Shown piece by piece: positions 26,801 to 38,800 of a DNA stretch of 64,000 nt (positions are counted from its first letter, which is position 1; every line of letters begins with the position of its first letter). Both the position numbers and the translations under genes were made by a program. The notes beneath the pieces are model-generated. The model made no database searches, was not told the DNA's origin, and was given only the letters and a program-made list of their open reading frames with translations. This stretch comes from Branchiostoma floridae (taxonomy: Eukaryota > Chordata > Leptocardii > Amphioxiformes > Branchiostomatidae): positions 4,615,893-4,679,892 of the forward strand of contig NC_049997.1 of the NCBI RefSeq assembly GCF_000003815.2. The letters run 5' to 3'.

Positions 26801-29800
26801 ATGGTCATGTGTATTTTGCAATCTTTTTTCTTTCAGTTATTCCGCAGTTTCCTGCAGAGAACGTGACATGCAGCTCGGAGACAACGAGTTCATTTTCACT
26901 GCATTGGTTGTATCCTTCCGGTTATCTCTCAGGATACCGTATTTGGTATCAGTGCGTATCGTATGACGTGGTACCAACAAACGTCACGTCATTGGAAGAA
27001 AAGAGCGGAAGTGTCAACGTCACCATTGACGGTTTGAAGAGCGGCTGCAGATACAACGTCACAGTTCGCAATGTCGTCTCAATATATGAAAGTGCTGACG
27101 TCTTCATCGAGTGCATAACTGGTAACATTATTATCCATGAAATGTCATGGAGGTTATATTTTCACTGGCGTCTGTGTGTCTGTCTGTTTGTTAACAGGAT
27201 AACTCAAGAACGGCTGAATGGATTAGTTTCATACTTCGTTTGTTGGTGGGGTGTGATGCAAGCGTAATTGATTAGATTTGGGGGGCCCCAAGAGGCTTCC
27301 CTTAAGCTTGGTGCTGCAGCGCAACTTCCGGTGCTCTGAACAAGCTATGGTTCAAAATTTTGAGTATTAGAGAGCTCTTATAATAATAATAAGTCACATA
27401 ACTTTGGGCCCCTAAGCGACTAGTTTAGGGATAGCAGGGGCATTTTTGTCAAAAACCTCTGAAGGGGATAACTCGACAGGGGAACATCGACTTTTTATGA
27501 TTTTCGGTACCTTAGACCAAGGAGGTTAGACAATGTTGTACAAGATACAATACTAATTATGCAAAATAGGATGACATTTGCATAATTAATGCTAATAATC
27601 TATAAAAGGAGTTTTCAATGTATGTCTTATCCCGGAGATGATATTGTCTTGACATTTTATGTTGATAGCGTTCAGCGTCATGCCAAAGTGGGGGTGAATT
27701 TCAACCTCCCAACATTAATTTTTGGAACTGCAGGGTCATTTTTGTCAAGACATTCCAAAGTGGATAACTGCAGAAAGGAATGACATATTGACATAGTTTT
27801 GGACATGAGGGTAGCTTAGGGAAAGATGTTTCTAATGATATACATGTTATGCAAATGAGGGCTTGATTTGCATAATCTATTTGGAAATTGCATAATTCCA
27901 CTGTTTTCAATATCTGGACTTCAATAAATGTTACACATGTAAATTATGACAGATGGAACATAGGCAGATACCAAATATGCTAATGAGGAACTGATTTGCA
28001 TAATATCTGCGATAATGGTAAATCCACTTAATGATTGATGATGGGAATTTCATACTTGTGACACGTGTATGTTAATCAATGATGAACATCACCATGAATA
28101 AATCATGTAAATGTGCAAGTCATTTGCAAAAAAATTTTAAAAGCTTTAAACATTTCATGAAGGCATGAGGTCGCCGAACTCTAGTTTAATATCTTAAACT
28201 GCGTTGATGATTTAGACTATGTAGAGGTAAATGAGTGTAGTGGTTTTAGAATCTAGATTAAATTATGTTGAAAGTATTTAGGGTTAACAGACTACTTTGT
28301 TGTAAAATAATGCAGTAAATGCAGTTAAAAGAGTTTCTGTATATGTTTCAGAAACGGACCCTCCACTGTCTCTCACGTGCTCAACAGCAACTTCTACTTC
28401 AATCACCATCAGCTGGATAAAGCCGAATGCGACCCTTAGCGGATACAGGGTAAACTACACTCTCGTTAGTGACAGTCCCTCCGAAATGATGACAACAGAA
28501 TTTGGTCCTGAACATGAGGAACACGTCCTCCAAGATGCCATAGCTGACCGGGAATACAGCGTGACTCTCGTGGCTGTTGGGATGTATCAGGACAGCGTGC
28601 CCGTTGGTGTCACCTGTCTTACACGTGAGCTTTATCACAGTATTTGTTTTCTCATTTTGTCAACAGACTGTGTTTTACATATATAGGCTTTAATTACCTT
28701 TGCTAAAAGGTTCCTAACGGCTTGCTATTGTACTACTGGGTTTCATATCTTAAGCCCTGCGCATGCTATGATCGTGACATCGGGGCAGAGATGCAAATAA
28801 ATACCTAATCAACATAATCAATGAGAGCATGCTGTAAAACCACAGGGGTAAATGAATGGAATATCTTATGTCAGTTGGAAGTTATGTCCAGGTGAACATT
28901 ATTGAACAATAGATAAACAAATCTAATTTGCATATCTTATCAGAAAATGCTTCGAAAAACTATATTCATGTTAATTAAAATCACAGAACCCACTAATCAT
29001 TAAAGATGTGGGACTTTTCATCAGCCACTGCCTACAGAGAAGAAGTCAAACCTTCCAGTAAAGAATGTAGAATCATGCATATAGATAGCTGTACAGAATA
29101 GACACTTGTTACTTTTTACTGTCTGTACCCTTGCAATTAGCCTACGGGCATGGATTTGCAAATAGATAAATTGATTTTAAAAAAATCGTTATCTGAGTTG
29201 AGGAGATGACCAACCACTATAATCAATAACTATAATCATAATTAATAATCCTAATTATTGACAGACACAATTGATAAACCAGTTGTTAAAGTAGAATCAT
29301 TTGGCGAATGTATGAGGTCGTGGAACTCTAGTTCTTAATGTTGTTCTCTATTTTTAGTGACGCCCCCACCCGAGGACTTTCAGGTGACATACGGCACAGA
29401 GACGTCCGTTACAGTTTCCTGGAAGCAGAGGGTCAACTCTCTCGCTCTGCACCACAGGGTGTGGATAAGGCGTAGTGATACAGCTGAGAGCCTGTTCACA
29501 CAGCTAGTGCCCACAGGTCAGACTGACCTGACGTTCATTGACCTCACCCCTGGCACAGAGTATGTGATATCAGCCACAAGCATCAACACGCAGAACGAAG
29601 GACCAGCAATGAACATTACTACTGGAACAAGTAAGAAAGTGCATTTTCATATAAGTAAATACATTAATGTAACTATGCCCAACACATAGTGGATTCTGAT
29701 ATACAGCTGCACCTAAAGGTCTTTGGACTGCATGGCATCTATATTTCTTGTTAGTTATTTACTTCGATAAATATTTATGCATGATTTTATTGCAACGTAT

Positions 29801-32800
29801 TTTTTTCCAGATCCGTACTCATGGATGATGCAAAACATAGCTTTTTACATTAATAGTGTAAAGTATGATTTATCTGTAACCAAAGAACACACTGTATCTT
29901 CAGAAATGGACAGTCCAACTGAATTAGATGTTGTACAAAAGACAACCAGCACCATAACAATCTCATGGACACCACCTCAAGCTGTCCTTATCGCTTACAA
30001 CATAACCTACACAGAAAATGGAAGGAGTGCGTACATGATGACGTCAGGAGATGTTGACAGTTGTGAACTGACAGGTCTGGTACCTGGTACTCTGTATGAC
30101 ATAGACTTGGTGGCCGTTAGCAAGGTGGGGAGGAACATCGCCGTCAGTACTAGTGCTGTCACAGGTTAGTATTATTTTAATATTTTAATATTTTAATATT
30201 TTAATATTTTAATATTTTAATATTTTAATATTTTAATATTTTAATATTTTAATATTTTAATATTTTAATATTTTAATATTTTAATATTTTAATATTTTAA
30301 TATTTTAATATTTTAATATTTTAATATTTTAATATTTTAATATTTTAATATTTTAATATTTTAATATTTTAATATTTTAATATTTTAATATTTTAATATT
30401 TTAATATTTTAATATTTTAATATTTTAATATTTTAATATTTTAATATTTTAATATTTTAATATTCACTACACTGATGAAGCTATGGAACGACATACATTT
30501 GGCATATCTTTCCTCGCACATTACCGTCGACTTTGCCTGCTTTTAGCCAATTGCAATATATCTGTTGATGATGGATATACACTAAAATATTATTCTATCT
30601 TAAGACACAGCTCCACCTTCGAGTCTGAGAGTCACCAACTCCTCCACGACATCGTTGTTCCTAGAATGGACGCCACCTGCGGCAAACATTCTGTACTACA
30701 GCCTGGACATTTCAGACGAGCATAGCGGAGAGGTAGCATTGCTAAGGTAAAAAAAAAAGTTAAATGGACATACAAATAGTTTGCCATGAAGACATTATTA
30801 CTATGGACAGTACATGTAAGTTTAATGTGCATAGGAATGCTCTTTTTGTCTTTTTGTGATCAAGTTTGTTAATTTTTTTTTTCATTTTTTTTTAAATTTG
30901 GTAAGAGTTAATTATATGTTCTTCTTATCAAGTGAAATATGATCTGCAGTTTTGTTATAAGTATACGTTATACGTTAGCAGCATATCCTTTAGTATGCAT
31001 TGTTAGCATTGTTCTTTTGGAATGTTTGCACGATGTTTATTGCCTTAAATTACAAAGAATAATCTCATATACATTTCAAAATAAACTTTTTCATGATTTG
31101 TACATCAAACAAATGTTTACAATAAATGTCCATCTTTTTGTCACCTGTTTTCAATACAGGCTTGATGGACACAAAACGTCCTATTACGTCACAGGTCTTG
31201 TACCAGAAACTACATACGTCATCAAGATGGGGGCGTTCAGTGAGCATGGTCGTAGTGCGGACATCACTATTTCAAATAGTACAGGTATGGTGTTTGTTTT
31301 GGTAATAGGTCACTGTACAAAATAATTTTCTGAGCCAGGTTGCACAGTGTGGAACCTGGGGCAAAAAATAGGTTGCACAACTGAATTTCAAGTTGCACCA
31401 CCTACAATTCACTACAATTCTGAAAAAAAAGAGGTACAATGCATACATGTTTGGCTGATATGAAACGGAGCTGCCTCAGTCCATTTATTTCTTCCAAGTA
31501 AATTGACAACAAAATTGAGTTCTGAGGCTCAAAATCTAAGTTGCACCCTGTGCAGCCTGAGTTTAGAAGTAAGTTGCACCAAGCAAAAAGTGGTTGCAAT
31601 GTGCAAGTGTGCAAGTGGGTATTTTGCACTCTGGAGGTGCAGAGATACTGTGTATCATGTGAAGCATCTCAAGAGAATACCATACCTTTATGATACCTTA
31701 TCTAACAGGAAATAACAAAATAGCCGTGAGTCTAGCCTTGTTGTGCTTTTAGTCGCTCTTGGTATCGGCCCCTTCACACGAGAATGAACCGGAATTCCGT
31801 CAGAATGAAAATTATTTCCTATTCTTAGGAATTCGTAGTGTATTTAGACACTGCAATCCAGATATTTGTGCCAGTTCTTTTGGTTGGAAAGTTTCTGACA
31901 TGCTAAAAACTTTCGAGGTGAAGAAATATAGAATGGCATCTAACATGTATTCCAACTGCAGTATGACCGCATTCTACGGCATTTCAACATTATTCGACAC
32001 ATTCTGATTTCATTCGATGGAAAACCGAAACGGCAAGCCACTTCAAATCCTGCCAGAATGTGGCCAAAAGAATATCTGGAACGCAGTGAGAATGTCTAGA
32101 ATGCACTACAACTACCCAGGAATAGACAAACAATACTTATTCTGACGGCATTCCGGCTCATTCCTTCTCATGTGACGGGGATAGAAGGTCCATTTGGAAT
32201 TTTCACCCGAATGTGGCACGAATTTTGCACATTATTACATTATCCTGCTAATTCGGTTTCCGTGTGAAGGCCTTGTAAGCCCAATTTCGCCCTTTTTGTG
32301 TGCCTTTTAAAGGGCCTTCACACAAGGCTGGACTCCAGGCTAAGAAAAAAATACAGATAAACAGATTTTTACAGCTGATACAGATAAACATATATATTTA
32401 TTACCGGCTGATACAGATAGACAGATATAAATTTCCTATCTGGTACAGATACACAGACTAATAAATCCATCTTTTGGATCTTGTATACGGTATTCCCTGT
32501 ACCCTTGTTGGCTACTTTCCTGCATTTTATGATGGTGTTTATTTTCATTTGACACTTTCTTAATTCTTGTACGATAAAATTACCTCCTTCAAAAACTATC
32601 ACGTGAATAATCTGTCATTGAAGGGTCTTTGCCGACAGTCAAAGCCAGCACTGTTACCACTTCACACACAACGACGGAGGCGTCCACAACGGATAGAAGA
32701 ACAACTACTTCAATAACTACTTCTACTTTATGGACAACAACAGAGTCGCCAACAACGAAGAAAAGTACTGACTTTATGACAACACAAATGAGACTTTACT

Positions 32801-35800
32801 AGTTCATGCATACCTTATAGCACTATTATTGCGGTCTTGTTTGTCACACGTATAGAACGTACCAGCAAAACCTTATAGGGGACGCTAGCATACCTTTAGT
32901 GCAAATTATATGTCGTCGGAATAACAAGTCTTCTTTTATTGAATTGTTTCTGCAACTTTCTAAGCACATTATTGACCAAAACGTATTGGTAATTATAAAA
33001 AAACGTCGACATTTGAATTCTTAATGGGTTATTTTTTTTTACCATTTTTAGCAACCGAAGAGATAGAAAGAGACATAAAACCAGCCATGCCTGATTATGA
33101 TGAAGATACAACAAGCAGCCAAAGTACTACAGCATACTATAGTAAGATTCCTTTAAATCCTTCTCTAGCTTAGGGTGTGCATGTACTCTTTAATGCATGC
33201 GAATCCCTAATTTTCTAAAGGTATGTGTGACAGCTGAAGCTTCTGACAAACATACCTCAGGTTCCGAACATTAGGTCCAATAATTCAATAATTTGCGATA
33301 CTGACTTAGAATAAAGAATTTTAGTAATGTATTACCAGCAATGGATAGATTAGTTTTTTTTTCTATATTAACCATCCATGGTACGTAACCATATATCTTA
33401 TATATACTGGAATGTTTTTTATCGTTTACAGTAATGTCGACAGGAAAATCAACAAAGCCCCCTCTTATTGTGGAAACATCAAGTGCAGGTAAAAGTTTAT
33501 AGATGGGTCGGTATTTTCTACAGTAGATTTTCATATTACAGGCAGTATACTGGTTCACAAAAGCATATTCTTAGTTTCCTCGTTGATTTATGCAAAGTTT
33601 GAAACTATAAAGATAATACCTGAATCTGCGTTTCAGACAACGAGAAATCTACAACAACTCCCAAACGGACTACGGAAGATCCAGGTGAAAAGGTGGGACG
33701 TCTTTCGAACATTGATGCCGATTATATTTTCATATTTCTACTTAAACATCTGCGTCTAATGAAATTTCAATGTCTAAAGAAACATGAAAAATCTCCCACT
33801 TTTGCATGTGTCAGCGAAAATGTGTAAAAGTACTTCATTACTGATACTTCATTTCCTAGAATCCTTCAAAGTACTTCATTACTGATGCTTCATTTCCTGG
33901 AGTACTTCAACGTACTTCATTACTGATGCTTCATTTCCTGGAATCTTTCAAGTACTACATTACTGATGCATCATTTCCTGGAATTCTTCAAGGTACTACA
34001 TTACTCAAGCTTCAATTCCTGCAATCATTCAAAGTACTTCATTACTGATGCTTCATTTCCTGGAATCCGTCAAAGTACTTCATTACTGATGCTTTATTTC
34101 CTGGAATCCGTCAAAGTACTTCATTACCTATACTTCAATTCCTGAAATCATTCAAATTACTTCATTACTGATGCTTCATTTCCTGGAATCCTTCGACGTA
34201 CTATATTAATCATGCTTTAATTCCTGAAATCCTTCAAAGTACTACATTACTAATACTTCATTTCCTGGAATCCTTCAAAGTACCTCATTACTTATACTTC
34301 AATTCCTGAAATCATTCAAATTACTTCATTACTGATGCTTCATTTCCTGGAATCCTTCAAAGTACTGCATTACTCAAGCTTCAATTCCTGCAATCATTCA
34401 AAGTACTTCATTACTGATACTTCATTTCCTGGAATCCGTCAAAGTACTTCATTACTGATGCTTTATTTCCTGGAATCCGTCAAAGTACTTCATTACTGAT
34501 GCCTCATTTCCTGGAATCCTTCATAGCTCCAGCAGCTCGCACAAGGCCTAGAAGAGAGTTTGCCGGAAGTACTGGAACCTGAGGACATTCTTGCCGTGTC
34601 GTCCAACATTCAAGATATAATCAAACTCGGTGATACCTCTGAATCTGAAATGCCCCCATCAGTGTTGGTGAGCTTAGTTCTACTTTGTCTGGAGTTCTGA
34701 GTTTGAGTTGATCCACATTTAGCCTCAGAGTGCTCTGTAATTGTATGCACGGTGGTTAAAAAAACTCACTGTTTCTAAAGCGGAATTTACCATTATCCAT
34801 TTAAAGTAGAATATTATTTATAACTGTTCATTGTCACTTTTATATCTCCTATGTTTATACCATGTACTTGCAATTAGCCCTCGGGCATGAACTTGCAAAT
34901 AAATTTCTATTATCTTCATACTAGAACGTTACAATACATTACCAACTTGAAGGCATAATATGCATTTACATCGTAACTTTTCTGGACAGCAAACTACTGC
35001 AGGGATCATAGAGAAGCTTGCTTCTGCCGCTAAAGGATCGCAAGACATATCTGTAGAGAATGTGGAGACCATAGCCAATGGTGAGAATGTTTTCATGAAA
35101 ATAGCTGTATACAAGTGCTAAACATCGACTAAAGCTCCAAAGTAACCAATACACACATGTATTGGGTTTACCATGGCATGATTGTTTTTAGGCAATTGCC
35201 AATTGTAAAAACGTACGGTGATGCTTTACTTTACTTTGGTTTCGGTTTTACTCTGCTCTGCTCTGCTCTACTCTTTTCTACTCTGCTCTGCTCTACTCTA
35301 CGCTAATCTATTCTTCTCTACTCTGCTCTACTCTACTGTATGCTGTCTGCTGTACTCTACTTTACTCTACTCTACTCTTCTCTGCTCTGTTCCACTGCTC
35401 TGCTCTACTATTCTCTACTCTTCTCTACTCTGCTCTGCTCTACTCTACTCTACTCTACTCTACTCTACTCTATCTACTCTTGTCTACTCTACTCTACTCT
35501 ACTCTTCTCTGCTCTGCTCTGCTCTGCTCTACTCTACTCTAATCTACTCTACTCTACTCTACTCTTCTCTACTCTGCTCTACTCTGCTCTGCTCTGCTCT
35601 ACTCTACTCTACTCTACTCTACTCTACTCTACTCTGCTCTGCTCTGCTCTACTCTACTCTACTCTACTCTACTCTACTCTACTCTACTCTACTCTACTCT
35701 ACTCTTCTCTACTCTACTCTATCTACTCTTGTCTACTCTACTCCTCTGTTTTACCTTACTCTATCTTGCATCACTCTAATTCCCTCTACTCTACTCAACT

Positions 35801-38800
35801 CTACTTTAATCTACATTACTCTACTCAACTTTATTGCACTCTACTCAACTTTATTCTGCAACACCTTATTCGACTAAACTATTCTATAATCTACTGCATG
35901 CACTCTACTCTACGCATCACTCCATCTTTACGGTATCCACTAAGCTTGTGAAAATTCCCCAATGAAAACTAATTGCAGTTATTTCCAGTAAATGAGTTCG
36001 CTTTGAAGCTGGTTGTTTTTTCTCTTTGTTATTTAGCCGTGTTGCAGGCGGCTTCAGCAGTTATCGACGTGTTACCTAACCAGGAAACACAGACTGAAAG
36101 TTCCTCAGACAATATGTTAGAAAGTGATCTTATCGACACAAGTGCCACTGATCTTTCCCCAAGGCAACAGCTTAAGGAGTTGAAAAGGGAGGAGAAGGAG
36201 AAGGAAGACATGGTAATGACAGATGTCAAATCGTGTAATAAACATGAATTCCGATATTGTATTAAGCCATTGCACCAAATTATGTTTCCCGAAGGGGAAC
36301 ATCTTGTTTACATGTCTTTAGTTATTACAATATGTTCGGTAATTCAAACAACATTTTATTCTAACGTTTTATCTACTTCTTTCGAAACAAGGAACGAAAA
36401 GCGTCCCAGTCTATCGTGGCATCTTTGGACCAGGTTGCAGAAACTCTTCTGGCGTTACAGCCTGAGGATGCCGAGTATCACTCAAGCTTTAAAACTGAAA
36501 GTATCGCTGTTGATGTGGGGAGACTTCCTTCTGACAAAGATGTCCATCTTCACTCAGGAGATATTTTGGCAAATATTCCTTCCACAAATCAGTCTAAAAC
36601 AAACTCTATGCTGGATGTCAAGGTAAGAAAGACTCATCCAAGTCACAGTCAGTGCTTTCTGCCATTCTTGTAGTATCTACCAGAGTACTAACTGTTTAAC
36701 AAATGATGTTTGACATTTTATATCATCAGAATGAACAAATTGTTTTGTGTTTTACAGATGTCAGTTTTTAAGAAGAACCCGTATTCCTGGAGTAAGTCGA
36801 CTGGAGGACAAAACATCTCGTCATCAGTGACACTTCTGTCCATAAACTCAAAGGAGTCTGGAAACAGCACAAAGCAAGAAGTAAAGCTGGATATGCCATT
36901 CATACCGTTTCAAGCGAGTGGTAAGCAAGACAGCAGGCCATCAGACGATACGACAGAAAGCCCTAGTACGGAGGAAGATCCTACCAACGGCACTACTATG
37001 GCGTACCACGCCTTCGATGTTACAGCCGACAACGTCATCCCTGTTGTTAGTATGAACTGGTGGGATATAGAAGCTACATTTCACGTCTACATCTCTTACG
37101 GATATCCCCCGACAGAAGAAAAGTATGGCCAGAAAATAGTTATTAAGGAAGACGGGTATGAGGCCTGGCTCAGGGGAACAAATTTCTCTACATCCTTCAT
37201 TCCCAACACGACTGACCATAGCGGAGTTCTGTTTGTAGGAGTACAGAAGTTAGGTGCGTTGTTTATCTTCACAAATCATACGTTATCTTTTTTGTCCGTT
37301 TTTTCCACAATCGTAGCCACGTGAAGCCACGATAAGACCCTGGTATATATGTATAATTTTCAGAGCCGGTGAACTCAGCCCACGGTCATCAACAACAGCC
37401 TACTGTGCAGGCACTGAGAAAGAGGGACTACATACTGTCAATGCTATCTGTAGGCTGTTCGTCTTGGAAGGACAGTAAGAAACAATGGAGCCTGGAGTAC
37501 TGTGGCGTAAGTCAATCTAATTAACTTTATAAATTGTTGTAAATGTTCTTATACTAAACTAGTCCCTCGACCTCTGACCTGGCTGACACGGAACAAAGTA
37601 GAAAGTTGACTTAGTTGGCCAGTTGTTGCCAGGCGTTCAAATGAAGACCATAAAACTGCCCTAAGATAAAGTATTTTTTTTAGTCTTAGTCGTCACTTTT
37701 TTGCCTGCTCCTTATCAGATACTTGATGTACTATCTGTTGTCACCAGAGGGGTTAGCATGCATGTTGCAATTGCTTTCATACGAAGTACATCATTGAAAT
37801 AATCTAGCATATACGTTCAAGAACACATTGGAACAAGTTCTGTGAATGGCATCCTAAAAAAAAGACTGTAGAAGAAATTTGGAATTCACTTCATTAGCTA
37901 ATCATGTCATAATGTTTTTTCATTAACTCTTAAGTAGTTCCAGAAAAAGCTACCATGACAAAAGGAGAGATTACTTGAGGACGCAGGTATATTGTTTATA
38001 TTGTTAGCATTAGAAACGTAACAGAGATTTCTACCGCAAGTTTTTTCATCGTTTAACTTTGCTACCACATCAGGCTGACATTGATATGGACAATGGAGCC
38101 ATCAGCTGCCGATGTCACATGACTGAGGGGAAGGTCTCTGTGGGGACCATGACTCTTCCTCTTCCCAACTCCATCAACTTCATCAACGCTTTCAGGAACT
38201 TCCGCAATCTGAGCGAAAACTCAGTAGTGTTCTCCATCGTGGTGTCCGAGTACATCCTGTACATCTTACTCATGGTTTTCCTGTGCGTGGACTTTCACAG
38301 ACTATGGGTAAGCGTAAAGTTGATTGATCCTTAAACTTCAGAAGTTTAATGGTAACCGTGCTTTTCCCGTTGAAACGTCATCTTTCTCAAAACACTAAAC
38401 CAAGTCGTTCAAGGAATCAAAAATGTGACGAACAAATACACCAGATTGCCGCGATTGAACTTCCAGTTCATTTAGGGTTCATTTTGTTGCATCTTTTGAT
38501 TAATGTTAGTTTTGTTTATATTTATGGCGTTAAATAAAAGCAACTTCATGTAGATGACTACGTTATGGGTTTTTCATCTATCCTTAGAGTGCTCGTCGAA
38601 TAATCCCCATCTCTGGAGAGTGTGGAGGAGCGAACAGCAATGGGAAGCCTCTGTCCAAAGTGAGTCTGGTTCCTCCAGACAGGATGCCTGCACCACACGT
38701 CTATCAGATCACGGTCACCACCGGGTCCATGTTCAGCGCAGGGACCACGTCACGTGTCGGCTTCCAACTGTACGGGTCAGAGGGCACATCTCCAGTCAAG

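Noticed and set aside
35218-35951. Two open frames of about 200 codons
   Set aside because: Pure translation of a CTCTA/CTCTG pentamer array (Leu-Tyr-Ser repeats), lying in an intron.
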